Shown here piece after piece: positions 17,202 to 26,593 of a stretch of 64,000 nt of DNA; within the stretch, counting starts at the first letter, position 1; each line of letters starts with the position of its first letter. The notes beneath the pieces are model-generated. The model saw nothing but the letters and a program-made list of their open reading frames with translations, searched no databases and was not told the origin of the DNA. Made by a program: the position numbers and the translations under genes. The DNA is from Flavobacteriaceae bacterium UBA2540 (GTDB taxonomy: Bacteria > Bacteroidota > Bacteroidia > Flavobacteriales > Flavobacteriaceae), in contig DDMS01000020.1 of assembly GCA_002340765.1 (NCBI GenBank), positions 20,580 through 84,579 of the forward strand. Direction: 5' to 3'.

Positions 17202-17852
17202 TTATTTCACTGTCATTGCAGAAAGCATTCCACCATAAACTCCATTTAATGATGATAAGTTTTTAGCTAAGGACTCCATTTGCTCTTTTAATTTTTGCGT
17301 ATTTTCAACAACCTCTGCATTCAATTCTGCTTGTTTGCTTGAATTTTCAACTTGTGATTTGTATAAATTATTTAGTAATTCCATCTGAATTGCCGCCAAC
17401 GAAACTTGCTCATTGTATTTGTTTGTAGATGCAACACTTTCTGAAGCTGCAGAAAATCCTTCTGCTGCATTTTGAAAATTTTTCATGCTTGAACCTAAAC
17501 TTGCCATTAATGCTGAGTCTATTTTAGCTTCTTGTAACAAATTGTCTAATTTTTGAGACAACATACCATCTGCATCTAATTTTTTATCAGCAATCGGTTC
17601 ATCTTGACCTAATTCAGGATATACTTTTGTCCAATCAAAATCATCTTCTGGGAAATCAAATGCAGAAACTGCAAATACAGCAGCTTCAACCAACAATCCA
17701 ATTGTTAGCATTAACCCTCCTGAAATTTCAAAAAATCCAAAAACAGGTAAACTAAAATGTTGAATTTTAAATAATGCTCCAATAATTACCACTGCAGCTC
17801 CCATTCCGTATGCGAAATTCATTCTTTTTTTGTAAGTTCTTGACTGTGCCAT
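17202..17852 (-). CDS. gldL: GldL, type IX secretion inner-membrane motor protein
   Basis: A 216-residue protein with two transmembrane helices (about residues 12-30 and 36-62). FAYGMGAAVVIIGALFKIQH and GFFEISGGLMLTIGLLVEA are the signature segments. The glutamate in the second helix (GLLVEA) is the residue proposed to couple proton flow to rotation. The cytoplasmic C-terminal region is a predicted coiled coil (about residues 130-210). GldL surrounds a GldM dimer in known structures. The gene precedes gldM by 45 bases and follows gldK by 32. Confidence 0.96.
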   Translation of the reverse strand: MAQSRTYKKRMNFAYGMGAAVVIIGALFKIQHFSLPVFGFFEISGGLMLTIGLLVEAAVFAVSAFDFPEDDFDWTKVYPELGQDEPIADKKLDADGMLSQKLDNLLQEAKIDSALMASLGSSMKNFQNAAEGFSAASESVASTNKYNEQVSLAAIQMELLNNLYKSQVENSSKQAELNAEVVENTQKLKEQMESLAKNLSSLNGVYGGMLSAMTVK

Positions 17853-17884
17853 CTTTAATAATATTATGTAATTTTATTTTTGAT

Positions 17885-19249
17885 TTATTTATTTGCTGTA
17901 CCTATATAATTCTGAACGGTTCTAAAGCCAATATAACTCCTTGCTGTATCTGCATATTCGAAATCTCTTGAAGCAACCTCCAAATAATACGCAACATCTT
18001 TCCAAGAACCACCTCGTGTTATTTTTTGTTTATTTTTTCGATCCTCTACATTTGGATTCATTGTTGATGCCATGTAATAAGAAGATAAATTATATGCAGT
18101 ATTTGTCCATTCTGCAACGTTTCCTGCCATGTTATACAAACCATAATCATTCGCGTTAAATGATTTTGCTTCCATCGTATACAAAGCTCCGTCAACTGCA
18201 TAATTTCCTCTTACTGGTTTAAAGTTTGCTAAGAAACAGCCTCTATCACTTGTTGTGCTTCCTGTTCCCCAAGGATAGGTTGCAAATTCCAAACCACCTC
18301 TAGCAGCATATTCCCATTCAGCTTCAGTTGGTAATCTGAAATCTGTAACGAGTGTTACATTTTTTTGAGTTCTTAAAAAACTATTTTTCTTCTTAGTTCT
18401 CCAATTACAAAAAGCATTTGCTTGATTCCAAGTAACACCAACTACAGGATAATCTCCATAAGATTGATGATAAAAATAATCTTGGTGCATTGGATCGTTA
18501 TAAGAATAATTGAAATCTTTTACCCAAACTGTAGTGTCAGGATAAATATTTAAAACCTCTGTTTGAACAAAATCTTTTCTGTCTCCGCCTTTTCTTGCAG
18601 CATTGTCTTTGTCAAACCAAGAATACTTATAGTTTAAAAATTTTGTGTTAAAAGTTCTAACACCGTCAATAGCATCCTCTTTTTTAATGTATAAAGAATC
18701 CATCACTTCTACATAATCTATATCAGGATATTCGTTTTTTTTCCAAACCAATTCTGTTTCCCAATTCAAAGGTTGAATGGTATCAAACTGATAATAGTTT
18801 TCATACATATATTTTTGGTAGGGAGATAAATCGGTTGTATCAGCAGTTTTAAAAGCATATTGTTGAATTCCTTCTGCACGATTTCTTCCATTTAAATTAA
18901 GATTTGTGTTTCCTAAAGCTGCAAATTCTGCTTGATATGCCAAACGAGTTCTTACGATTGAATCTCTCACCCAATACACAAATTCTTTGTATTCGTTGTT
19001 AGTGATTTCTGTTTCATCCATATAATAAGGATTTACAGTCACCGTTTTTGTTGGTGCGCTTAACGTACCAATCATATCTTGATCTTGTTTTCCCATGGTA
19101 AATGAACCTCCTGGAATAAGTGCCATTCCATAAGGTTTTTCTGAAAACCATTTCTTTTTTGCTTTAAAGCCTACTAATTCTCCTCTGTCTTTTGACCCGC
19201 AACTGTAAAAAAAAGTTATTAAAAGTGCAAATATTGCTGCTTTTTTCAT
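17885..19249 (-). CDS. gldK: GldK, gliding motility/T9SS lipoprotein with formylglycine-generating-enzyme-like fold
   Basis: A 454-residue lipoprotein (MKKAAIFALLITFFYSC, lipidated Cys17). The rest is an FGE-sulfatase-type domain: GMALIPGGSFTMGK near the start, VVGVTWNQANAFCNWR, TDFRLPTEAEWEYAARGG, and a C-terminal TRGGSWKDVAYY...SYIGFRTV. The fold is used structurally here; GldK forms the outer-membrane-associated periplasmic ring with GldN and is essential for T9SS function and gliding. It is the first gene of gldKLMN. The related GldJ shares this domain, but the operon context and length identify GldK. Confidence 0.96.
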   Translation of the reverse strand: MKKAAIFALLITFFYSCGSKDRGELVGFKAKKKWFSEKPYGMALIPGGSFTMGKQDQDMIGTLSAPTKTVTVNPYYMDETEITNNEYKEFVYWVRDSIVRTRLAYQAEFAALGNTNLNLNGRNRAEGIQQYAFKTADTTDLSPYQKYMYENYYQFDTIQPLNWETELVWKKNEYPDIDYVEVMDSLYIKKEDAIDGVRTFNTKFLNYKYSWFDKDNAARKGGDRKDFVQTEVLNIYPDTTVWVKDFNYSYNDPMHQDYFYHQSYGDYPVVGVTWNQANAFCNWRTKKKNSFLRTQKNVTLVTDFRLPTEAEWEYAARGGLEFATYPWGTGSTTSDRGCFLANFKPVRGNYAVDGALYTMEAKSFNANDYGLYNMAGNVAEWTNTAYNLSSYYMASTMNPNVEDRKNKQKITRGGSWKDVAYYLEVASRDFEYADTARSYIGFRTVQNYIGTANK

Positions 19250-19351
19250 ATTAATATTGTCTTTACTAAAAAGTTTGTAAACCTATTATTTTTTTTGCTA
19301 AAATACAATCTTAATACTGTATTTAACTTTCTATTTTTTTCGCTATTTTTT

Positions 19352-20512
19352 TTAAATCAATTTTTTCATTGCTTTATACCATCTTTCTGGTATTTTATGT
19401 GCTGTTGCCTCTTTGTAATCTTGATGTGTACAGGGTATTAACGCATGCCTTTTGTATTTATTATCTGATAAAATATGAACTTCAATCCACCATCTTCCAG
19501 TTTTGTGACTTTTATAAAAAATTAATGGATCATCATCTTCAAACATTACTGTGAATTTTTGATAATCTTCTTTTTTTGAAAATGGATAATCTTTTACTCT
19601 ATAATTCACTCCTTCAATAAAATACCACATTATTTGAGCTATCAAACTAGCAGTTTGATGATTATGGTCATATTTTGAATTGTATTCATAAATTCCGAAT
19701 GAGGAAACTTTGTCACTAATTCCAGCATATCTTGCAATGGCACAAATTTCATCACCTTGAAATCCATTTGGTGAAGCATTGTTATTGGCTGGTGCATCAC
19801 TTTGTTTTATTGCACCAATATCAATAGAGACAATATCTGCATCTCTAAAAGCAGGTTCAATATTTTCTAATTCTTTGGCTTTTCCAAGTCTGTATGTATC
19901 GAAATACAAACTTTCTAAAAGCGCAATTTCTTCTTGTGGATTGTAATATGTTTGATACCCAACATTTGTATAATTGAATAAATTATTTGGTTCTTGCATA
20001 ATAATTTTACTCAAATAAGACTGAGAAGTTAATCCTTCTTCAAAACTTCCCAAATCAAATCGACTGTCAACTGCAGTGATATTTACAGTTTGTTCAAGCG
20101 TGTCATAAGCCCTATAATTAAAGTAAGTAATATCTTGACCTCCACCCAAAATCAAGGGAATAATATTCTTTTTTAATAAATAATTGATGATTTCTGACAC
20201 TGCAAAATAAGTGTCATTCACTGTATTTCCTTTCTTTACATTTCCCAAATCAGCAATTTGTGTTTTCCAATTTCCAGGAAAAAGTTCATAGAATTTTCTT
20301 CTGACGAAGTGCAGATTTTCTCCACAACCAAAATTATTTTCAGAATTTCGATCTTCTTGTACACCAAAAATGGCAATTTGAACATTTTCTAACTCCGGAA
20401 AACCTTCTTTGTGAGTGTGAATTTGAATTTTTCTTCCAAGACAAGATGGTGAATAGACCACTAAATGTGCGATTGCATTTTCTTCAACAGGCGTTAAAAA
20501 CTCTTGATTCAT
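19352..20512 (-). CDS. Ureohydrolase-fold protein (arginase/formimidoylglutamase-like) with eroded metal site
   Basis: A 386-residue protein with the arginase/agmatinase/formimidoylglutamase fold. The three metal-binding motifs are recognisable but altered. GGDHS is GGGQD (residues 123-127), so the first His ligand is Gln. DAHxD is DSRFD (149-153), so the middle His is Arg. SxDxD is SIDIG (229-233), so the second Asp is Gly. A glutamate corresponding to the late active-site Glu may remain (E276 in SFGIYEYN). Orthologues between topA and gldK are usually annotated formimidoylglutamase, but a two-manganese hydrolase site cannot be built from these residues in the normal way. It may be a non-catalytic or repurposed protein. 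It lies 33 bases downstream of topA and upstream of gldK. Confidence 0.8.
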   Translation of the reverse strand: MNQEFLTPVEENAIAHLVVYSPSCLGRKIQIHTHKEGFPELENVQIAIFGVQEDRNSENNFGCGENLHFVRRKFYELFPGNWKTQIADLGNVKKGNTVNDTYFAVSEIINYLLKKNIIPLILGGGQDITYFNYRAYDTLEQTVNITAVDSRFDLGSFEEGLTSQSYLSKIIMQEPNNLFNYTNVGYQTYYNPQEEIALLESLYFDTYRLGKAKELENIEPAFRDADIVSIDIGAIKQSDAPANNNASPNGFQGDEICAIARYAGISDKVSSFGIYEYNSKYDHNHQTASLIAQIMWYFIEGVNYRVKDYPFSKKEDYQKFTVMFEDDDPLIFYKSHKTGRWWIEVHILSDNKYKRHALIPCTHQDYKEATAHKIPERWYKAMKKLI

Positions 20513-20545
20513 GAAATTCTTTTACTACCGCAAGATAACAAATCC

Positions 20546-23032
20546 TTATTTCTTTTTTACAGCAGTTTTATTTTTTATTATTTTTTTCTTTGGCATTTTT
20601 GCCTCAATCATTTCAATTGCTTTTTCTTTGGTAAATTTCTCAATATTTGTTGTTTTTGGCAACTCAATTTTAATCTTTCCTTTCGTCAAATGAAACCTTC
20701 CCCATCTTGCTTTTTGAACTTTTATGCCTGTATCTTGCCAATCATAAATCACTTTGTCAAACTCTTTTTGCTTTTTATCTTCAATCAATTCAATAATATC
20801 ATCTTGAGATAAGTCATCAAAATCATATTTTTTATTGACATTGATAAAAATATTGTTCCATTTTATAAAAGGCCCAAAACGTCCTGTCCCTTTTTGAACA
20901 GGAAAATTCTCATAAATTGCAACTGGAGCATCTGCTTTTAGCTTTACTTGAATAAGCTCTTGAGCTCTTTCCAAATCAACTTCCATTGGATTTTCATTTT
21001 TTTCTAATGAAACAAACAATTCCCCAAATTTAATATACGGTCCAAATCTTCCATTTGAAAGAATGACTTCTTCATTTTTGAATTTGCCCAATGTTTTTGG
21101 TAATAAAAATAATTCCAAAGCTTCTTTAAGAGTAATAGTTCCTAAATTTTGATCAGGATTCAAGCTTGCAAATATTTTTTCATCATCATTAGGTGCACCA
21201 ATTTGAGCAATGGCCCCGAATTTCCCCAAGCGCACCAAAACTGTTTTTCCAGATACAGGATGTTTTCCTAAGATACGTTCGCCACTTTCTCTATCTGCAT
21301 TTTCTTTAACATTCTCTACATTTTCATGAAATTTATTATAGAATTCACGAATCATTTCTGTCCAATTTTCCTCTCCTTCAGAAATATCATCAAAAGAAGA
21401 TTCTACTTTCGCAGTAAATCCAAAATCTAAAATCGATGAAAAGTTCGCAACCAAAAAATCGTTTACGATATTTCCGATATCAGTTGGCACTAATTTCCCT
21501 TTGTCTGATCCTGTTTTTTCTGATAAAACTTTGTTTGAGATAACACCTTTTAATAACGTAATTTGTTCATATTCTCTTTGTTCACCTTCATTTTGACCTT
21601 TGTCAACGTAAGTTCTTTTTTGTATGGTAGAAATTGTTGGAGCATATGTTGAAGGACGCCCAATACCTAACTCTTCTAATTGTTTTACCAAAGAAGCTTC
21701 CGAAAAGCGATAAGGCGGTACTGTAAAACGCTGAATTGCATTGATAAAATGATAGCCTAATTTTTCGTTGATTTTTAGGGTTGGCAATATGCCTTCTTGT
21801 TCTTCATCTTCATTGTCGGTTCCTTCTAAATAGACTTTTAAAAATCCATCAAACTGAATCATTTCACCATTTGCAGTAAATATTTTTTCGTTAGAATTAT
21901 TTTCGATTTTCACGTTTGTTCTTTCCAACAAAGCATTACTCATCTGCGAAGCCAATGTTCTTTTCCAGATTAAATCGTATAATTTATCTTGATCATATTC
22001 CTTATATAGTGAATGCATTTTCATGTTTGTGGGTCTGATTGCCTCATGAGCTTCTTGTGCGCCTTTTTGTTTCGATTTGAAAACTCGCGGAAAACTATAT
22101 TCTTTTCCATAATAATTTGTGATTTCTTCAGCAGCAGCATTTCTTGCCTCTACTGATAAATTCAAACTATCTGTTCTCATGTATGTAATCAAACCAGCTT
22201 CGTATAAACGTTGTGCAACTTGCATGGTTCTTGAAACGGCAAAACCTAATTTTCTTGCAGCTTCTTGTTGTAAAGTTGAAGTGGTAAAAGGTGCTGCTGG
22301 TGTTTTTGATGCAGGTTTTTTTGTCAAATCTGCAATTAAAAAAGCCGCTTTTTTGCAGGAATTTAAAAAGTCTTCAGCTTCTTCTTTGGTGTCAAAATTT
22401 TTAGGAATGGTCGCCTTAAAAGGTTTTCCTTCTTCGCCATAAAATTCGGCAATTACTTTATAATATGATTCTGACGTAAATTCTTGAATACTCCTTTCTC
22501 TTTCAACAATCAATCTAACAGCTACTGATTGCACTCTTCCAGCTGACAAACCTCCTTTTACTTTTCGCCATAAAACAGGTGATAATTCATATCCCACAAG
22601 ACGATCCAAAACTCTTCGTGCTTGTTGTGCGTTCACAATATTATAATCAATATCTCTTGGATTTTCGACTGCTTTTAAAATGGCATTTTTGGTAATTTCG
22701 TGAAAAACGATTCGTTTTGTATTCGAATCTTTTAGTTCTAATTGTTCTTTTAAATGCCAAGCAATGGCTTCTCCTTCTCGATCTTCATCACTTGCTAACC
22801 AAATGGTATCTGCTTTTTTTGCTAATTTTTTTAATCTTTCAACTAATGCAATTTTATCATCGGATACAATATATTTTGGAGAAAAATCTCCATCAATATC
22901 AATTCCTAATTCTTTGGAAGGTAAGTCTGCAATATGACCATAACTGGATTCTACTTGAAAATCTTTTCCTAAGAATTTTTCTATGGTTTTTGCTTTTGCA
23001 GGAGACTCAACAATAACTAAATTTTTTGCCAT
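20546..23032 (-). CDS. topA: DNA topoisomerase I (type IA)
   Basis: An 828-residue enzyme. Residues 1-115 are the Toprim domain (KNLVIVESPAKAKTIEKFLG and the acidic SDEDREGEAIAWHL). The active-site region is YEAGLITYMRTDSLNLS, with the catalytic Tyr in TYMRTD. C-terminal repeats include GRFGPYIKFGELFVSLE and GTGRFGPFIKWNNIFI, a Toprim_CRpt-like arrangement, followed by a Lys-rich tail (MPKKKIIKNKTAVKKK). No four-cysteine zinc fingers are present, as in other Bacteroidota TopA proteins that I recall. It relaxes negative supercoils by single-strand passage. A -7 element lies at 23085-23092, and miaB is divergent. Confidence 0.96.
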   Translation of the reverse strand: MAKNLVIVESPAKAKTIEKFLGKDFQVESSYGHIADLPSKELGIDIDGDFSPKYIVSDDKIALVERLKKLAKKADTIWLASDEDREGEAIAWHLKEQLELKDSNTKRIVFHEITKNAILKAVENPRDIDYNIVNAQQARRVLDRLVGYELSPVLWRKVKGGLSAGRVQSVAVRLIVERERSIQEFTSESYYKVIAEFYGEEGKPFKATIPKNFDTKEEAEDFLNSCKKAAFLIADLTKKPASKTPAAPFTTSTLQQEAARKLGFAVSRTMQVAQRLYEAGLITYMRTDSLNLSVEARNAAAEEITNYYGKEYSFPRVFKSKQKGAQEAHEAIRPTNMKMHSLYKEYDQDKLYDLIWKRTLASQMSNALLERTNVKIENNSNEKIFTANGEMIQFDGFLKVYLEGTDNEDEEQEGILPTLKINEKLGYHFINAIQRFTVPPYRFSEASLVKQLEELGIGRPSTYAPTISTIQKRTYVDKGQNEGEQREYEQITLLKGVISNKVLSEKTGSDKGKLVPTDIGNIVNDFLVANFSSILDFGFTAKVESSFDDISEGEENWTEMIREFYNKFHENVENVKENADRESGERILGKHPVSGKTVLVRLGKFGAIAQIGAPNDDEKIFASLNPDQNLGTITLKEALELFLLPKTLGKFKNEEVILSNGRFGPYIKFGELFVSLEKNENPMEVDLERAQELIQVKLKADAPVAIYENFPVQKGTGRFGPFIKWNNIFINVNKKYDFDDLSQDDIIELIEDKKQKEFDKVIYDWQDTGIKVQKARWGRFHLTKGKIKIELPKTTNIEKFTKEKAIEMIEAKMPKKKIIKNKTAVKKK

Positions 23033-23084
23033 TTTTCTGATTTGTCGCTAAAAACGCTTTGGTAGCGTATTTCATTTTCGACTG

Positions 23085-23092
23085 CAAAAGTA
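23085..23092 (-). promoter_or_regulatory. -7 promoter element (TACTTTTG) for topA
   Basis: Minus-strand TACTTTTG, a full TAnnTTTG match, 52 bases upstream of the topA start codon. Confidence 0.55.
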
Positions 23093-23198
23093 TGTAGTTT
23101 TTTTTTATTAAAAATTTATTCTGAAAATTTCCAATAAATTTTATATAAAATCATTACATTTTTTCTGCCAATTTGTCATAAAGATTGAATTTTGATTG

Positions 23199-23206
23199 TA
23201 TCTTTG
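23199..23206 (+). promoter_or_regulatory. -7 promoter element (TATCTTTG) for miaB
   Basis: Plus-strand TATCTTTG, a full TAnnTTTG match, 26 bases upstream of the miaB ATG at 23233. Confidence 0.6.
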
Positions 23207-23232
23207 TATTCCATTATTTCTAAATTTAGTTC

Positions 23233-24687
23233 ATGGAACCCATCGTAAAAGTAATTGAGGAAAAACTACAAGGCAAAGCACTTGTGACGAAGCATAAAGA
23301 AGGAAATACGAAGAAATTATTCATTGAAAGTTATGGCTGTCAAATGAATATGAATGACAGTGAAATTGTAGCTTCCATCCTTGCTGACCAAGGTTTTAAC
23401 ACGACACAAATCTTAGAAGAAGCTGATTTGGTTTTGGTAAATACCTGTTCCATTCGCGAAAAAGCAGAAACTACTGTTCGTAATCGTTTGAAAAAATACA
23501 ATGCTGTAAAAAAAATAAATAAAAACATGAAAGTAGGCGTTTTGGGTTGCATGGCTGAACGTTTGAAAGAAAAATTTTTAGAAGAGGAGAAAATTGTTGA
23601 TTTGGTTGTAGGGCCTGATGCTTATCGTGATTTACCAAATTTATTAGAAGAAATTGAAGCAGGAAGAGATGCTGTAAACGTTATTTTATCAAAAGATGAA
23701 ACTTATGGAGATATTTCTCCTGTTCGTTTGAATTCGAATGGAGTTTCTGCATTTGTTTCTATTACAAGAGGGTGTGATAATATGTGTACTTTTTGTGTGG
23801 TCCCCTTTACTAGAGGTCGTGAAAGAAGTCGTAATCCAAAAAGTATTTTGGAAGAAATTCGTAGTATGGTCAATAGTAATTTTAAAGAAATTACCTTGTT
23901 GGGTCAAAATGTTGATAGCTATTTATGGTTTGGTGGAGGCTTAAAAAAAGATTTCAAAAAAACATCAGAAATGGCACAAGCAACAGCTGTAGATTTTGCA
24001 CAATTATTAGATATGTGCGCCACTGAATTCCCAAAAACGCGTTTTCGTTTTTCTACTTCAAATCCACAAGACATGAGTTTGGATGTGATCCATATAATCG
24101 CAAAACACAAAAATATTTGCAAATACATTCACCTTCCAATGCAAAGTGGTAGCAACAAAATGCTAAAAGCCATGAACAGGAAACATACGCGTGAAGAATA
24201 TATGCAATTGGTAGACAATATCTTTAAAATAATTCCTGAAATGTCGCTTTCTCAAGACATAATTGTTGGTTTTTGTGGAGAAACTGAAAAAGACCATCAA
24301 GATACACTAGAATTAATGGAATATGTAAAATATGATTTCGGATTTATGTTTGCCTATTCAGAAAGACCAGGAACTTTGGCAGAAAAGAAAATGGAAGATG
24401 ATGTGCCTGAAACATTAAAAAAACGACGTTTAGAAGAAGTAATTGAGTTGCAACAAAAACACAGTTTATTGAGAACACAGCAACATTTAGGAAAAATTGA
24501 AGAAGTTTTGATAGAGGGTGTTTCTAAGAAGAACCCAAATGAATGGAAAGGGAGAAATACCCAAAATACTGTCATTGTTTTTGCAAAAGAGCACTATAAA
24601 TTGGGTGATTTTGTGATGGTAAAAATAGAGGATTGTACTTCAGCAACCTTAAAAGGAATTGCTGTTGGATATTCAGATAATAATTAA
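23233..24687 (+). CDS. miaB: tRNA-2-methylthio-N6-dimethylallyladenosine synthase
   Basis: A 484-residue radical-SAM methylthiotransferase. The N-terminal UPF0004 domain carries conserved cysteines (SYGCQMNMNDSE with Cys36; VNTCSIREKAE; GVLGCMAERL) that bind the auxiliary 4Fe-4S cluster. The radical-SAM motif CxxxCxxC is at C181, C185 and C188 (GCDNMCTFCVVPFTRGRE). A C-terminal TRAM domain starts near residue 410. The enzyme adds sulfur and methyl groups to i6A37 of tRNAs reading UNN codons. It is about 30 residues longer at the N-terminus than E. coli MiaB. It has its own promoter and is divergent from topA. Confidence 0.96.
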   Translation: MEPIVKVIEEKLQGKALVTKHKEGNTKKLFIESYGCQMNMNDSEIVASILADQGFNTTQILEEADLVLVNTCSIREKAETTVRNRLKKYNAVKKINKNMKVGVLGCMAERLKEKFLEEEKIVDLVVGPDAYRDLPNLLEEIEAGRDAVNVILSKDETYGDISPVRLNSNGVSAFVSITRGCDNMCTFCVVPFTRGRERSRNPKSILEEIRSMVNSNFKEITLLGQNVDSYLWFGGGLKKDFKKTSEMAQATAVDFAQLLDMCATEFPKTRFRFSTSNPQDMSLDVIHIIAKHKNICKYIHLPMQSGSNKMLKAMNRKHTREEYMQLVDNIFKIIPEMSLSQDIIVGFCGETEKDHQDTLELMEYVKYDFGFMFAYSERPGTLAEKKMEDDVPETLKKRRLEEVIELQQKHSLLRTQQHLGKIEEVLIEGVSKKNPNEWKGRNTQNTVIVFAKEHYKLGDFVMVKIEDCTSATLKGIAVGYSDNN

Positions 24688-24697
24688 AATTAGCGAT

Positions 24698-24774
24698 AAA
24701 GTTGCAAAGTAATAAAGTTGCATATTGATATTTGCTTTTTTTAAAGCTTTGAGACTTTGCTTCTTTGAAACTTT
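24698..24774 (+). repeat. Imperfect long inverted repeat between miaB and the sigma-54 activator
   Basis: The left arm (24698-24722, beginning aaagttgcaaag) and the right arm (24748-24774, ending ctttgaaacttt) are largely complementary over about 25 bases, leaving a 25-base loop. AAAGTT and CTTTG units recur within each arm. It may be a terminator, an attenuator or a remnant of a small repeat. Confidence 0.4.
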
Positions 24775-24787
24775 GTGACCAAAAAAA

Positions 24788-26011
24788 ATGGAAGATTTAC
24801 AATTATTAAAACAGCGTTTTGGCATCATAGGAAATGATGTGCATTTAAACAGGGCTTTGGAAAAAGCATTGCGTGTTGCGCCCACTGATATTTCAGTATT
24901 GGTAACTGGAGAAAGTGGCGTTGGAAAAGAAAATATTCCAAAAATCATTCATCAATTATCACATAGAAAACATGCAAAATACATTGCTGTAAATTGTGGT
25001 GCAATTCCTGAAGGAACGATTGATAGTGAGTTATTTGGGCATGAAAAAGGGTCTTTTACAGGCGCAACTCAAGATAGAAAAGGCTATTTTGAAGTGGCTG
25101 ACGGTGGAACTATTTTTTTGGATGAAGTTGGCGAACTGCCACTTACTACGCAAGTTCGTTTATTGCGTGTTTTGGAAAATGGAGAATTTATAAAAGTAGG
25201 TTCATCAGTAGTACAAAAAACAGATGTTCGAATTGTGGCTGCAACCAACGTAAATATGAACACAGCCATTGAAAAAGAGCGTTTTAGAGAAGATCTTTAT
25301 TATAGATTGAGTACTGTCGAAATTTTTCTGCCTCCGTTAAGAGAACGAAATCAAGACATTCATTTGTTATTTCGCAAGTTTGCAGCTGATTTTGCTCAAA
25401 AATATAGAATGCCAACTGTTCGTTTGGAGGATGATGCTGTAAATATTTTACTGAATTATCGTTTTCCGGGAAATATTCGTCAGTTGAAAAATTTAGCAGA
25501 ACAGATTTCAGTAATTGAAGAAAACAGGAATATTTCTGGTGCAAAATTACAACAATATTTGCCTGAAAATAGAGGGAATTTGCCTGCAATTATTGGTGGA
25601 AAAAAAGACAATGATTTTTCGAGCGAACGTGATATTATGTACAAAATTTTGTTTGATATGCGCAATGATATCAATGATTTGAAAAAATTGACATTAGATT
25701 TGTTGAAAAGCGGAAATGTTGAAGAAGTGCAGGAAGAAAATCATCAATTAATTGAAAAGATTTACGGAAACAAAGAAACAAATACTAGAAATGTTGAAGT
25801 GCTAAACATCCCTCAAAAAACATCCGTAGAAAAGAATTATGATTTCATTGAAACCATTGAAGAAGATGAAAGTTTATCTTTACAAGACAAAGAAATTGAA
25901 ATGATCAAACGTTCATTGGAAAAAAATAAAGATAAGCGAAAATTAGCTGCAAAAGAATTGGGCATTTCCGAGCGAACTTTATACAGAAAAATAAAACAAT
26001 ATGATTTATAA
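24788..26011 (+). CDS. Sigma-54-interacting AAA+ transcriptional activator, no receiver domain
   Basis: A 407-residue enhancer-binding protein. The AAA+ domain starts almost at the N-terminus: Walker A GESGVGKE (41-48), the sigma-54 contact loop GSFTGA (88-93, normally GAFTGA), Walker B GGTIFLDEVGE and the R-finger region YYRLSTVEIFLPPLRER. The C-terminus has a Fis-type helix-turn-helix (RKLAAKELGISERTLYRKIK, about 383-402). There is no N-terminal receiver, GAF or PAS domain, so activity is probably set by protein level or a partner. Orthologues next to miaB and lptE are common in flavobacteria as I recall. Downstream lptE starts 63 bases later. A near-sigma-54 site precedes groES 1.8 kb away, but a link is speculative. 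Confidence 0.92.
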   Translation: MEDLQLLKQRFGIIGNDVHLNRALEKALRVAPTDISVLVTGESGVGKENIPKIIHQLSHRKHAKYIAVNCGAIPEGTIDSELFGHEKGSFTGATQDRKGYFEVADGGTIFLDEVGELPLTTQVRLLRVLENGEFIKVGSSVVQKTDVRIVAATNVNMNTAIEKERFREDLYYRLSTVEIFLPPLRERNQDIHLLFRKFAADFAQKYRMPTVRLEDDAVNILLNYRFPGNIRQLKNLAEQISVIEENRNISGAKLQQYLPENRGNLPAIIGGKKDNDFSSERDIMYKILFDMRNDINDLKKLTLDLLKSGNVEEVQEENHQLIEKIYGNKETNTRNVEVLNIPQKTSVEKNYDFIETIEEDESLSLQDKEIEMIKRSLEKNKDKRKLAAKELGISERTLYRKIKQYDL

Positions 26012-26074
26012 AGGAGTTTTGATTGTTGAGTTTTTACTTTTTAGTTTAAGTTAAAACTCTTAAATTTTATAAAA

Positions 26075-26581
26075 ATGAAAAAAATAATAAATATTTCAAC
26101 TTTCATAATCACAAGTTTAATAATTGTTGCCTGTGGTGCCTACTCATTTACTGGAGGAAATACTGGAAATGCAAAAACCATTCAGGTTGATTTTTTCCTA
26201 AATCAAGCACCTTTGGTAGAGCCAGCTTTAACGCAACGTTTTACGAATGATTTGCAAGATTTGTTTACACGTCAAACGAATTTAACTCTCACAAATTCAA
26301 ATGGAGATTTGCATTTTAGTGGCGAAATTACTGATTTTAGAGTGACGCCTATGAGTGGAACTTCTGATCAAACTGCGGCTCAAAACAGGTTAACAATTTC
26401 AGTAAATGTGCGTTTTGTAAACAAATTGGTTGAGAAAGACAATTTCGAAAAAACCTTTTCCTTTTACTCTGATTATGATGCAAGTGCGCAATTAACTGGT
26501 AGTATTTTGGAAAATGCGTTGGATGAAATTATTGAAAGAATGATTCAAGATATTTTTAATGCCTCTGTGGCAAAATGGTAA
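26075..26581 (+). CDS. lptE: LptE-family LPS assembly lipoprotein
   Basis: A 168-residue lipoprotein with lipobox IIVAC (Cys20) followed by GAYSFTGG. The segment SGEITDFRVTPMSGTSDQTA and late residues ILENALDEIIERMIQDIF fit the Bacteroidota LptE (LptE/RlpB) family. LptE plugs the LptD barrel, through which lipopolysaccharide reaches the cell surface. The sequence is divergent from proteobacterial LptE, so assignment rests on size, lipobox, pattern and position. It is the second gene of a run: activator, lptE, unknown protein, secG. Confidence 0.85.
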   Translation: MKKIINISTFIITSLIIVACGAYSFTGGNTGNAKTIQVDFFLNQAPLVEPALTQRFTNDLQDLFTRQTNLTLTNSNGDLHFSGEITDFRVTPMSGTSDQTAAQNRLTISVNVRFVNKLVEKDNFEKTFSFYSDYDASAQLTGSILENALDEIIERMIQDIFNASVAKW

Positions 26582-26593
26582 GATTTTAGTAGT

